This document shows, one piece after another, positions 16,362-24,840 of a stretch of DNA of 64,000 bases (the first letter of the stretch is position 1; each line of letters starts with the position of its first letter). The position numbers and the translations under genes are program-made. Below the pieces are notes generated by a model that made no database searches, was not told where the DNA came from, and saw only the letters and a program-made list of their open reading frames with translations. This stretch comes from CAKSQF01 sp964568425 (lineage in GTDB: Bacteria; Bacillota; Clostridia; Oscillospirales; CAG-272): assembly GCA_964568425.1 (NCBI GenBank), contig CAZMPO010000001.1, forward strand, positions 1-64,000, in the 5' to 3' direction.

Positions 16362-16886
16362 ATGAAATATGTCAAAATCGATGCCGTTGCGCTCAGACTT
16401 TTGTCGGGTGCGGTCTTTGTCGGCATCGGCACGAAGCTTCGCATGCTCTCCCTGCCGCTGATCCTGCTTGGGCTCTTGATGCTCGTCGATTACGGAACCG
16501 GGTTGTCAAGGGCATGGCTGTCGGGCAGCTTGTCGAGCAGAAAGAGCATTGCGGGGATTTTGAAAAAGGTCTCGTATCTCGCGGTTGTCGCAGTCGGCGT
16601 CGCATGCGATTATGTGATCAGGTACGGCTTTGCATCGGCAGGGTACAGTTCATTCCCAAATTGTGCTGTATCCGTTGTCATTCTCGTTTGGCTGATCGTT
16701 AATGAGATGATCTCGATCCTTGAAAACATCTCGGAGATGGGCGTGCCCGTCCCGAATTTTCTCCTTCGCCTCGTGGCAAGGTTGAAGGTGAACACCGAAA
16801 ATGTCGCAGAGTACAATAAAACCGAAAAAATGACGGAAAACAACAAAAAGGAGAACGAAAATGGCAGAAAAAGCGATAAAAAGTGA
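16362..16886 (+). CDS. phage holin family protein (phi29/Cph1/TcdE-like)
   Basis: 174 residues: an N-terminal pair of hydrophobic segments with LMLVDYGTGLSRAW (the signature of toxin-secretion/phage-lysis holins), the SLSSRKSIAGILKKVSYLAVVAVG segment, a fourth helix near 100-118, and a highly charged Lys/Asn/Glu tail. Holins form membrane pores that release endolysin or toxins. The frame overlaps the endolysin gene by 26 bp, so translation is coupled. RBS AAAGGA. No phage structural genes surround the pair. Start supported by a TATAAT upstream (around 16250), though no good -35 is seen. Confidence 0.85.
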   Translation: MKYVKIDAVALRLLSGAVFVGIGTKLRMLSLPLILLGLLMLVDYGTGLSRAWLSGSLSSRKSIAGILKKVSYLAVVAVGVACDYVIRYGFASAGYSSFPNCAVSVVILVWLIVNEMISILENISEMGVPVPNFLLRLVARLKVNTENVAEYNKTEKMTENNKKENENGRKSDKK

Positions 16887-17529
16887 TGTAAAAATCTATT
16901 CTCGCGCCCGTGACGGCGAGAAAATGCTCTCAGCCAATTTCCGCGTTCGCGAATTTGCCTGCAAAGACGGAACCGACCAAATTCTCATCTCAGACGCGCT
17001 TGTCGAACTGCTTCAAGCCATCCGCGATCATTTTGATGCACCCGTCATCATAAGCAGTGGCTATCGTACACCCGCCCACGATAAGCGGGTCGGCGGCCCG
17101 GGTTCGGGCTATCACACAAAGGGTATGGCTGCCGATATCTATATTTCGAAAATCCCCCCTGTCAAGATCGCTGCCTTTGCGCAGTTACAGCTCGGCAAAA
17201 GGGGCGGTATCGAGTGCGGTGCGTACAGCTCGGGCGGTTATGTCCATGTCGATGTCAGAGTCGGCAAGTGGCGCGCGGTCAAGTCCGGGTCGGCTACCAA
17301 TTATCAGAGCGTCTCGACTCTTTTTCCGACCGTAAGAATGGGCAGTCGGTCGCAAAGCACGACAATTCTGCAACGCGAGCTGAAAAGGGCAGGCTTCGAC
17401 CCCGGCACGATCGACGGCATCTGCGGCAAACGCACAAAGTCGGCGATCATCGCATATCAAAAGTCAAAAGGGCTTGTTCCCGACGGCATCTGCGGCAAAA
17501 AGACCTGGTCAGCAATTTGCGAGATTTAG
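16861..17529 (+). CDS. endolysin: M15 peptidase plus peptidoglycan-binding domain
   Basis: 222 residues. Residues 25-135 form a Peptidase_M15_3-type domain: SSGYRTPAHDKRVGG, then His85-x6-Asp92 (HTKGMAAD) and His129-x-Asp131 (YVHVD), the zinc and catalytic residues of L,D-/D,D-peptidases. Residues 155-222 form a PG_binding_1 domain (LQRELKRAGFDPGTIDGICGKRT and GLVPDGICGKKTWSAI). No signal peptide, as expected for an enzyme exported by the neighbouring holin. RBS AAGGAG inside the holin tail. Confidence 0.9.
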   Translation: MAEKAIKSDVKIYSRARDGEKMLSANFRVREFACKDGTDQILISDALVELLQAIRDHFDAPVIISSGYRTPAHDKRVGGPGSGYHTKGMAADIYISKIPPVKIAAFAQLQLGKRGGIECGAYSSGGYVHVDVRVGKWRAVKSGSATNYQSVSTLFPTVRMGSRSQSTTILQRELKRAGFDPGTIDGICGKRTKSAIIAYQKSKGLVPDGICGKKTWSAICEI

Positions 17530-17531
17530 TC

Positions 17532-17563
17532 AAAAAACAGTCGCTTCGGCGGCTGTTTTTTTT
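17532..17563 (+). terminator. terminator of the holin-endolysin pair
   Basis: AAAAAACAG-TCGC-TTCG-GCGG-CTGTTTTTTT hairpin with a stable TTCG loop and T-run, 2 bases past the stop. Confidence 0.9.
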
Positions 17564-17584
17564 GGAGCAAATATTGCTTTTTTG

Positions 17585-17613
17585 TTGACAAAGAGTCGAA
17601 TATGTGCTATAAT
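17585..17613 (+). promoter_or_regulatory. promoter of the GtrII-type gene
   Basis: TTGACA (17585-17590), 17-base spacer, TATAAT (17608-17613). Confidence 0.9.
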
Positions 17614-17645
17614 ATGGGTGACTAAATAAGTTTTGAGGAGGCATC

Positions 17646-19169
17646 ATGGGCGATTTTTTAATCGATTTTTACAAGAACAAAATTAAGAGGGAATACAAGA
17701 TCGCTTTCTTTTTTACCTTTGCGGCTGTTATTCTTATTCATATCTACAAATTTACAAATAATCTGCCAAATCATGACTCACTGTACAATGTTTATACCGA
17801 CCAAAATGTGCTTGGGTCGGGGAGATAGGCTTTGTCGCTTGCATGCGGTATCAGCTCTTACTTTGATTTACCGTGGGTCATCGGGCTTTTGTCATCTGTT
17901 TACATTGCACTGACCGTTGTCGTCATTACAGCGGTCTTTGAATTGAAGAATCCGATCGTTATAGCGATTTCGGGTTGCCTTTTAGCGGCATCCACTCCGA
18001 CGACAGAAACATTCTTTTTCCTTTACACAGCCGACGGATACATGCTTGCGATGTTCCTTGCGGCACTTTGTGTTCTGCTCACGAGAGTCGGCGAGAGAAA
18101 AATATACAAGCACGCGATCGCGACTGTCCTTGTTGCCATTGTTTGCAGTATCTATCAGGCGTATGTTTCGTTTGCACTTGTGCTCGCTCTTTGCTACTTT
18201 ATCGACATTTTGTTGAAAGGCGAAAAAAGCAGATCCGATTGCCTTCGTTATGTGGCTTGTCAGGCTGTTGTCTATATAGTGGGGCTTATCCTTTATTATG
18301 TGATCTGGAAGATCGCACTGCGACTGACAGATATTCCCGTGAACGATTATCAAGGGATTTCTGAGGTTGGAAGTATAAGTCTGTCCCTGATCTTGAACGG
18401 TTTCGTTAACACATTAAAATCAGTCGCGTATTTCTATCTTCAAAGGGCTACCGTTACCCTGTTTGGCGTACTGAATGTCATTTTTCTTGTATCTCTTTTG
18501 GTCATCATAGTTACTGCTGTAGTAAAAAGCGGCATTATAAAGAGAAAATGGGCGCTTTTGCTTGTGTGTCTGTCTTTGATGGCGATCTTCCCTTGTGTTT
18601 GCATGTGGAATTTTGTATCGTCGACTGTAGGTTACTGTCCGCGAATGCTTGAAAGCATAATTATTCTTTATATTTTTGCGGCGATACTTTATGAAAGATG
18701 GGGCAGAGTGCTCTCGAAAAACATAGTTGGATTGCTTCTTGCCGTAATTATTTTTAACAACGCGCTTATTGCAAACATTTCTTACTTTCAGCTCAATCGA
18801 TGCTACGAGCGTACATACGCCGAGGGTGTCGAGATGATTGAACTAATACATGAAAAGCAGAGTGAATACGAGATAAGCAAGATCGCCTTTGTCGGCAAAA
18901 GGATGGATGCTTTCATTTTTGTTGATGGTGCCGATTCTGAGTTTGCCGGGTTGTTCTCCCTTTCGTCTATGCTTGAGAAGAGCCTCATGTTTGACGCTGA
19001 GCACACGTATCTTTTCCTAAAGAACACTTTTGGGCTTGAACTAGAGCGGGTATCTACAGAGGAATTGGAGATTGATCACCTCGATGATTTGCCCTGCATC
19101 CCCGATCATAACGCATACACGGTTATCGGTGACACGCTCGTCATAAAGCTTTCGGGCGATAATTCGTGA
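17646..19169 (+). pseudogene. GtrII-type membrane glucosyltransferase, interrupted by one TAG
   Basis: The first 60 codons (from the ATG behind GAGGAGG) and the following 445 codons are in the same frame, separated only by TAG at 17826-17828. Together they make a ~507-residue protein with about ten membrane helices, matching the GtrII family that moves glucose from a lipid carrier to O-antigen or wall polymers. The opening LPNHDSLYNVYTDQNVLGSGR is where that family has its NHD and SGRW motifs, and the TAG stands at the expected Trp (TGG to TAG, one base change). Without read-through the gene gives only a 60-residue fragment. A sequencing error is possible. Confidence 0.75.
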
Positions 19170-19179
19170 AACAAGAGGG

Positions 19180-19632
19180 AGTGCAATCGATTTACAATAA
19201 ATCTGTCGCGAAACACACGATCTCGGTAGGGGAGGGGCTTGCCCCTCCCGCTTTTTTGACGGGTCGATGCGTAATATCTCGGCGATATTACAAACAAGCA
19301 ACGCCAGTGCTTCCCTTCGGAGAAGCGATGATTAAATCGTATTTTTTGCAAATTGCCCTTTTGGTGGTTTGATTTTAAGAAATCAGCGATATTACAAAGA
19401 AGTCACGCCAAAGCCTCCCTCTCGGAGGGAGCCCTTGGCAAAATGTGTTTCTGCATCGGTCGATTTATAATAAGTCGGTTGCCGAAACAAAGGTTACGAG
19501 ATTTCATTATTTCGCTTGCCGATTTATTTAATCATCGTTTCCCCGGAGGGAGCCTTTGGCAAAATATGTTTATGCACCGCTCTATCTATCGTTTATCTTA
19601 AGTTCCCATCTATGGGGCTTGCTCCTCCCGAA
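19180..19632. repeat. cluster of dispersed repeat modules
   Basis: No gene between 19170 and 19721. Visible modules: an imperfect GATTTACAATAAAT palindrome (~19190), a REP-like hairpin GGTAGGGGAGGGGCTTGCCCC (19224-19250), a GCGATGATTAAATCGTATTTT stretch (19325-19345, again at 59838-59858), GCCTCCCTCTCGGAGGGAGC (19413-19432), CGGTCGATTTATAATAAGTC (~19460), CCGGAGGGAGCC (~19541) and GGGGCTTGCTCCTCCCG (19615-19631). The stacking suggests repeated insertion of related elements. Confidence 0.75.
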
Positions 19633-19663
19633 TTTTCCACAATGCCGACCCTCCCATCAACAC

Positions 19664-19707
19664 AAAAAAGCTGTCCCAAACGCTAACGCGTTCGAGACAG
19701 CTTTTTT
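19664..19707 (-). terminator. terminator of rplJ-rplL
   Basis: AAAAAAGCTGTC pairs with GACAGCTTTTTT around a second small stem; T-run on the minus strand, 15 bases past the rplL stop. Confidence 0.9.
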
Positions 19708-19721
19708 AAGCAAAGCTCAAA

Positions 19722-20105
19722 TTATTTAACTTCAACTTCTGCGCCGGAAGCCTTGAGAGCCTCAGCGAGCTTGTCAGCCTCATCCTTCGAGATGCCTTCC
19801 TTAACAGCCTTAGGAGCGCCCTCAACGAGGTCCTTTGCATCCTTAAGACCAAGGCCGGTAGCCTCACGGACTGCCTTGATAACTGCGAGCTTGTTTGCGC
19901 CGAATCCCTTAAGGATAACGTCGAACTCAGTCTTTTCCTCAGCTGCGGGAGCTGCTGCTCCGCCTGCTGCTGCGCCGCCTGCTACTGCTACTGCGGTTGC
20001 CGATACGCCGAACTCTTCCTCGAGCATCTTTACGAGGTCGTTCATGTCAAGAATTGTGAGATTTTTGATCTCTTCAAAGAGAGCTGTTACTTTCTCGTTT
20101 GCCAT
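19722..20105 (-). CDS. rplL: 50S ribosomal protein L7/L12
   Basis: 127 residues, standard length. N-terminal dimer helices (KVTALFEEIKNLTILDMNDLVKMLEEEFG), Ala/Gly-rich hinge (AVAGGAAAGGAAAPAAEE), and C-terminal factor-binding domain (EFDVILKGFGANKLAVIKAVREATGLGLKDAKDLVEGAPK). Forms the stalk that recruits translation factors. Follows rplJ by 53 bp under shared L10-leader control. Confidence 0.98.
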   Translation of the reverse strand: MANEKVTALFEEIKNLTILDMNDLVKMLEEEFGVSATAVAVAGGAAAGGAAAPAAEEKTEFDVILKGFGANKLAVIKAVREATGLGLKDAKDLVEGAPKAVKEGISKDEADKLAEALKASGAEVEVK

Positions 20106-20158
20106 TTTTAATTTCCTCCGTTAGTTGGTTTTAATAATAATATGTGTTTGCAGCGTTT

Positions 20159-20695
20159 TTACTCAGCTGCGGGAGCTTCTGCAGACTCTTCTGCAGCGGG
20201 TGCCTGCTCTTTGTCGATGATAGCCTGGAGCACCATAGCCAGCTTGCTGACCGGGCTCTTCATGCTGCCGAGCAGTTTTCCGACCAGAATCGGCTTTGCG
20301 GGTACTGCCGCAAGAGCGTTGACCTCGTCGGCGTTCATTGTTTTGCCGTCGACAAAACCTGCCTTGATCGTGAATGACTCGATCTTATCGGCATACTCTT
20401 TGAGGATCTTCGCGGGAGCGACCTCATCGCCTGTTGTTGTGGCGATCGCGTTCATGCCGTTAAGCTCGCCCTTGATGTCACCGTATCCTGCCTGATCGAG
20501 AGCCATACCGGTAAAGGTGTTCTTGTAGACCTTGTACTCAACTCCCGCCTTGCGGAGTGCGCTGCGGAGAGCTGTGTCATCCTCAACCGTGATGCCCTGA
20601 TAGGAAACGATAACGCCTGCGGTTGCATTCTTTACCTTTTCGGAAAGCTCCGCAACGATCGCTTTGTTCTTTTCAAGTACACTTGCGCTTGGCAT
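20159..20695 (-). CDS. rplJ: 50S ribosomal protein L10
   Basis: 178 residues from the ATG behind AGGAGG: MPSASVLEKNKAIVAELSEKVKN, then VSYQGITVEDDTALRSALRKAGVEYKVYKNT. L10 is the base of the stalk and holds the L7/L12 dimers through its C-terminal helix. The Ala/Glu-rich C-terminus is typical of Clostridia. The open frame extends past the ATG into the leader, but that part is not protein-like. Confidence 0.97.
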   Translation of the reverse strand: MPSASVLEKNKAIVAELSEKVKNATAGVIVSYQGITVEDDTALRSALRKAGVEYKVYKNTFTGMALDQAGYGDIKGELNGMNAIATTTGDEVAPAKILKEYADKIESFTIKAGFVDGKTMNADEVNALAAVPAKPILVGKLLGSMKSPVSKLAMVLQAIIDKEQAPAAEESAEAPAAE

Positions 20696-20724
20696 TGTTT
20701 TACCTCCTGTTTGAAATAAAAATA

Positions 20725-20856
20725 AAAAAATCCTTTGACACCGAAGACGGTTCGAAGGAAAGACAGAGAGACGCCGTGCGCCATATTTAATTCTTTGTGC
20801 TTTCACCTCGGCGGGACTTACGCGGGCTTTGACCGCACCTGCTGTCTTTGGTTACC
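20725..20856 (-). promoter_or_regulatory. L10 leader
   Basis: The transcript from the rplJ promoter starts with the L10-leader hallmarks on the minus strand: ACCAAAGACAGCAGGTGCGG, a GTAAGTCCCGCCGAGGTGAAAG stretch closing the stem, then a hairpin (about 20731-20765) before the rplJ ribosome site. In this family the L10(L12)4 complex binds the leader and represses rplJL. Edges are approximate. Confidence 0.85.
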
Positions 20857-20861
20857 CGAGT

Positions 20862-20890
20862 ATTATATCAAATTTTTTGCCTTTTGTCAA
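20862..20890 (-). promoter_or_regulatory. promoter of rplJ-rplL
   Basis: Minus strand TTGACA (20890-20885), 17-base spacer, TATAAT (20867-20862). Confidence 0.9.
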
Positions 20891-20927
20891 GCCTTTTTCC
20901 AAAAAAAGTTGAAAAAAATTGCAAAAA

Positions 20928-21233
20928 TTATTTCGTATCAAAATCAAAACAGCTGCGAGTTGCCGTGTAAGGGCGAACAAATGTATCGGCGACTGCCACG
21001 TGTGCAGGGTGGGTCGAGTATTCAGCGAGTGCATCGGCATCCCTAAATGTCGAGTCGAGCATCAGATCGACGTTTGATGATGGAAGGGCATCCGTGTATA
21101 CGCGAATGTTGAGAAGTCCTTCGATCTGTCCTGCAAGAGATTCGAGATTAATCTGAATGTTTTTCTTGATCTCGCGCTTTTGATCGGGCGTGTATTCATC
21201 TTTGAGCTTCCACAAAATGATGTGCTTTACCAT
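20928..21233 (-). CDS. Dabb (stress-responsive A/B barrel) domain protein
   Basis: 101 residues from the ATG at 21233 (GGAGG upstream): MVKHIILWKLKDEYTPDQK, later GLLNIRVYTDALPSSNVDLMLDSTFRDADALAEYSTHPAHVAVADTF. This is the pattern of the dimeric alpha/beta-barrel Dabb family (PF07876): opening V-HI-LWKL and closing Y-HP-H. Members are small stress or polyketide-related proteins and no enzymatic role can be assigned. Single gene with its own promoter. Confidence 0.88.
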   Translation of the reverse strand: MVKHIILWKLKDEYTPDQKREIKKNIQINLESLAGQIEGLLNIRVYTDALPSSNVDLMLDSTFRDADALAEYSTHPAHVAVADTFVRPYTATRSCFDFDTK

Positions 21234-21266
21234 GTTTTCCTCCGATTTTTGGCTCTTTTTTAGGTT

Positions 21267-21295
21267 ATTATACCACATCGATCGTCAAAAGTCAA
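21267..21295 (-). promoter_or_regulatory. promoter of the Dabb gene
   Basis: Minus strand TTGACT (21295-21290), 17-base spacer, TATAAT (21272-21267). Confidence 0.85.
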
Positions 21296-21428
21296 TAGTC
21301 ATGCAAAATCGGCATATCGGCGCAACGCTTCCGTCATAGCTATTTTTTCGGTAAGATCGGTCATTTTTGCCCCGTAAAAGTGCGATTTGACGGTATTGTG
21401 AAATAATTGTAAAATCATGTGAAGTCAC

Positions 21429-21457
21429 TTGATTTTTTCATAAAATTAATGTATAAT
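21429..21457 (+). promoter_or_regulatory. promoter of pckG
   Basis: TTGATT (21429-21434), 17-base spacer, TATAAT (21452-21457); about 75 bases of leader before the ATG. Confidence 0.85.
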
Positions 21458-21536
21458 ATACACTGGCGGACAAGGGATAAACGATCATCCGCCGTAAGCG
21501 ATGTTAACGATATCTTTATAAAAGGAGAGAAAAAAT

Positions 21537-23324
21537 ATGACCAACAACAAGTATGTTCTTGATTGGATCAAGGAAATGGCTGACATGACACAGCCCGATC
21601 GCATCGTCTGGATCGACGGCAGCGAGGAGCAGGCAGACGCACTCCGCAAAGAGGCATGCGCAAGCGGCGAGCTTGTAAAGCTCAATGAGGAAAAGCTCCC
21701 GAACTGCTATCTGCACCGCACTGCGGTTAACGACGTTGCACGCGTTGAAGGAAGGACATTTATCTGCACCCCCACAAAGGAAGAGGCAGGCAACATCAAC
21801 AACTGGGTTGAGCCCTCTGAAATGTATGCAAAGCTGAAGAAGCTTTACACAGGCTCGATGAAGGGCAGAACCATGTACGTCATCCCCTACTCGATGGCGG
21901 TCGTCGGCTCGGATTTTGCCAAGATCGGTATCGAGCTTACCGACTCTATCTACGTCGTACTTAACATGCTCATCATGACTCGCGTCGGCAAGAGCGTCAT
22001 TGACGCGCTCGGCGACAGCCCCGACTATGTCAAGGGTCTGCACGCAACCGCTGACTGCGACGAAAACAACAGATACATCACCCACTTCCCGCAGGACAAC
22101 ACCATCATGTCGGTCAACTCGGCATACGGCGGAAACGTTCTCCTCGGCAAGAAGTGCTTCGCTCTCCGCATTGCATCCTACCTCGGACGCAAAGAGGGCT
22201 GGATGGCTGAGCACATGCTCATCCTCGGTCTCGAATATCCCGACGGAACCATCAAGTACATCACCGCGGCATTCCCGTCCGCATGCGGAAAGACCAACCT
22301 CGCAATGCTCATTCCGCCCGAAATTTACAGAAACAAGGGCTACAAGGTTTGGTGCGTCGGTGACGACATCGCATGGCTTCGTGTTAATCCCGAAGACGGC
22401 AAGCTCTACGCAATCAACCCCGAGAACGGCTTCTTCGGCGTTGCTCCCGGCACAAACTCGCACTCCAATCCCAACGCGCTTGCAACCACCATGCGCGACA
22501 CAATCTTCACCAATGTTTGCCTGAACACCAAGGACATGACCGTTTGGTGGGAAGGTCACGACGATCCCGCACCCGCTCCCGAGTATGCGATCAACTGGAA
22601 GGGCGAGCCCTGGGATTACCACACATACAACAAGGCTGACAAGGTCAACACCTCGGGCGCACATCCCAACTCGCGTTTCACCGCGAAGGCTGAGAACTGC
22701 CCCTGCATTTCGTCCGAGTTCAACTCGAAGATCGGTGTACCGGTATCGGCTATCATCTTCGGCGGACGCCGCGCAAAGACCGCTCCGCTGGTATATCAGT
22801 CATTCGGCTGGCAGCACGGAACCTTCGTTGGTTCGATCATGGCATCCGAGACCACCGCAGCAGCATCGGGTGCTGTCGGCGTAGTTCGTCGCGATCCTAT
22901 GGCTATGCGTCCCTTCGTTGGCTACAATATGGGCGATTACTTCGCACATTGGCTCGAAATGGGCAAAAAGATCCCTCACGCACCGAAGATCTTCCACGTC
23001 AACTGGTTCAGAACCGATGACGAGGGACACTTCATTTGGCCCGGATTCGGCGACAACATGCGTGTTCTTCTCTGGATCCTTGCGCGTTGCGAGGACAAGG
23101 TCGATGCTGTAGAGTCTGCGATCGGATATCTGCCGAAGCCCGAGGATATCAATGTTGAAGGACTTGATATTTCGGACGAAACTCTCCGCGATCTTCTCTC
23201 TGTCGATCACGACAGCTGGAAGGCTGATATCGAGAACATCAAGGAATTCTACGCTCAGATCGGCGATCACGTTCCCGCTGAGCTGTACGAGGAGCTTGCC
23301 GCTCTCGAAAAGAGACTCGGTTGA
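21537..23324 (+). CDS. pckG: phosphoenolpyruvate carboxykinase (GTP)
   Basis: Interconverts oxaloacetate + GTP and PEP + CO2 + GDP; in anaerobes often run toward oxaloacetate for succinate/propionate formation. 595 residues, the GTP-type length. Key motif FPSACGKTN (246-254) is the kinase-1a loop with reactive Cys250; further family stretches VRVNPEDG-like WLRVNPEDGKLYAINPENGFFGVAPGT, FGGRR and NWFR are present. Codon use (AAC, GGC, CTC, AAG) suggests high expression. Strong promoter and terminator on either side. Confidence 0.97.
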   Translation: MTNNKYVLDWIKEMADMTQPDRIVWIDGSEEQADALRKEACASGELVKLNEEKLPNCYLHRTAVNDVARVEGRTFICTPTKEEAGNINNWVEPSEMYAKLKKLYTGSMKGRTMYVIPYSMAVVGSDFAKIGIELTDSIYVVLNMLIMTRVGKSVIDALGDSPDYVKGLHATADCDENNRYITHFPQDNTIMSVNSAYGGNVLLGKKCFALRIASYLGRKEGWMAEHMLILGLEYPDGTIKYITAAFPSACGKTNLAMLIPPEIYRNKGYKVWCVGDDIAWLRVNPEDGKLYAINPENGFFGVAPGTNSHSNPNALATTMRDTIFTNVCLNTKDMTVWWEGHDDPAPAPEYAINWKGEPWDYHTYNKADKVNTSGAHPNSRFTAKAENCPCISSEFNSKIGVPVSAIIFGGRRAKTAPLVYQSFGWQHGTFVGSIMASETTAAASGAVGVVRRDPMAMRPFVGYNMGDYFAHWLEMGKKIPHAPKIFHVNWFRTDDEGHFIWPGFGDNMRVLLWILARCEDKVDAVESAIGYLPKPEDINVEGLDISDETLRDLLSVDHDSWKADIENIKEFYAQIGDHVPAELYEELAALEKRLG

Positions 23325-23364
23325 TCTTGACAAACAGCCAAAAAGTTCTCGTATAGAGCTTTGC

Positions 23365-23405
23365 AAATTTCAGCAGAAGGACACCCCTTCTGCTGATTTT
23401 GCGTT
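23365..23405 (+). terminator. terminator of pckG
   Basis: TCAGCAGAAGG / CCTTCTGCTGA stem flanked by GCAAA and TTTTGC, 40 bases past the pckG stop. Confidence 0.8.
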
Positions 23406-23440
23406 TGGTGTACACGCTTGGATGGGATGCCTTCACTTGA

Positions 23441-23640
23441 CGGTCGATTTACTATAAATTGAACCGTCAAAGAGCGGCGGGAGCAAGCCCCCGCCCTACA
23501 GACGGGCTTGATATTGACGGTCGATTTATTACAAATCAGAACGTCAAAAAGGTAATTTGCCAAAACACGATTTAATCATTGCCTCCTCGGATGGAGACTT
23601 TGGCGCGACCTCTTTGTAATATCGCTGATTTACAAAACGG
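23441..23640. repeat. cluster of dispersed repeat modules
   Basis: Two palindromes on the GACGGTCGATTTA..AAAT..CGTC theme (~23438-23467 and ~23516-23547) flank a REP-like hairpin CGGCGGGAGCAAGCCCCCGC (23475-23499). Then follow ACGATTTAATCATTGCCTCC (~23565) and TTTGTAATATCGCTGATTTAC (~23614), both seen again in the 19.3 kb cluster. No gene in 23325-23697. Confidence 0.75.
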
Positions 23641-23697
23641 TTGCTGATAAATACATCACTTGCCGACCCAACGATTTATATTTATTTGGAGAAAAAC

Positions 23698-24549
23698 ATG
23701 AAATTTTACGATTGCCATATTCATACCATGGCGTCACACGATTCAAGGCAGACGCCCGAGGGTGCTTGCGAGGCGGCGATCGGCGCAGGGCTTGCCGGGA
23801 TCGCCTTTACCGATCATGCAGATCCGTTCTTTTTTGATCGAGAACGGACGCTCGAAAACATCAAACGCTCGGTCGGGTGGGCACGAGAGGCTGACGAAAA
23901 ATACGGCGGAAAACTGCGCGTTTTTCACGGGATCGAGATGGGCGAGCCGCTTATCTGCCCGGAAAAGACCGACACGCTTTTTTCGCTGTCCGATTATGAC
24001 GTTGTCCTCGGCTCGGTTCACACCGTCTATCTTGAGGACATCGACGACTCCTATTCGCGCATCAATTTCGACGCCGATCACGCTGATGATGCAAAGATCC
24101 ATCGCTTCCTCGACAAGTATTTTTCGCAGATGCTTGACATGGCAGAGCGTGGCGATTTCGATATACTTACCCACCTCAGCTGTCCGCTTCGCTATCTGAA
24201 CGGCAAATATTGTCGCGGCGTGACGCTCGATCGCTACTCGGATGTCATTGACCGCATACTCGGGACGATAACCCGGAGATCGATCTCGCTTGAGGTAAAC
24301 ACGTCGGGCATCGATGCCGCTTACGGCGATTTTATGCCGATGCGCTCGATCGTTGAGCGTTATTTTGCCCTCGGCGGACGCATGGTGACCCTTGGGTCGG
24401 ACGCGCACAGCTCCGATCGGGTCGGTCACGGACTTGCCGCGGCGGCGGAGATGCTTGCCGACATCGGGTTCGAGGGCATATATCATTACGAAAACAGAAT
24501 GCCGATATTTGATCGGTTTGATACTAACAAAGGCGGTGAACACGAGTGA
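23698..24549 (+). CDS. PHP-domain phosphatase, HisJ family
   Basis: 283 residues from the ATG behind TTTGGAGA. PHP motifs: CHIHTMASHD near the start (metal His-x-His), FTDHAD (~38-43), HGIEMGEP, GSVHTVY, THLSCPLRY and the final GSDAHSSDRVG. This is the HisJ (histidinol-phosphatase) branch, but many members outside his operons act on other phosphate esters, and no histidine gene is near. Its stop overlaps the next gene's GTG by 4 bp. Confidence 0.85.
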   Translation: MKFYDCHIHTMASHDSRQTPEGACEAAIGAGLAGIAFTDHADPFFFDRERTLENIKRSVGWAREADEKYGGKLRVFHGIEMGEPLICPEKTDTLFSLSDYDVVLGSVHTVYLEDIDDSYSRINFDADHADDAKIHRFLDKYFSQMLDMAERGDFDILTHLSCPLRYLNGKYCRGVTLDRYSDVIDRILGTITRRSISLEVNTSGIDAAYGDFMPMRSIVERYFALGGRMVTLGSDAHSSDRVGHGLAAAAEMLADIGFEGIYHYENRMPIFDRFDTNKGGEHE

Positions 24550-24839
24550 TAAACATTTCCTTTTCGGTCGATTCGGTCGATTATGACAGCCTTATCGACA
24601 TCCTGCTCCCGAAGCTTTCCGAGTTTGCGTCAACATCGTCCGATCCCAAGGTGAAAATGATGGCGTCGATGCCGACATCACTGGCAGGTGCGATGCTGAA
24701 GGCTCTGTCTGAGGAGAAAAAAGAGGAGCTTTGCAGGTCGCTCCTTTCGCAAAACGGCAAAAAACTTGCCGCACTGCTCGAGGATGAGGCAGTGCGGCAG
24801 GGCGTGCGCGTCAGAATATCGAATGTTTCGATAGACTGA
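24546..24839 (+). CDS. small protein, unknown
   Basis: 97 residues from a GTG that overlaps the PHP gene's stop (GTGA). Mostly helical: KLSEFASTSSDPKVKMMASMPTSLAGAMLKALSEEKKEELCRSLLSQNGKKLAALLEDEAVRQGVRV, no signal peptide or membrane segment, no motif I recognise. Overlap with the PHP gene implies translational coupling, and perhaps a regulatory or structural partner of that phosphatase. It ends 2 bp before the converging 239-aa gene. Confidence 0.7.
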   Translation: MINISFSVDSVDYDSLIDILLPKLSEFASTSSDPKVKMMASMPTSLAGAMLKALSEEKKEELCRSLLSQNGKKLAALLEDEAVRQGVRVRISNVSID

Positions 24840-24840
24840 C

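Noticed and set aside
16362..17529. Prophage
   Set aside because: Only lysis genes are present; no capsid, tail, integrase or replication genes flank them.
17826..17828. TAG as a recoded sense codon (pyrrolysine or suppressed amber)
   Set aside because: Other genes here, such as the CHAP gene and the endolysin, end at TAG, and the family has Trp at this site.
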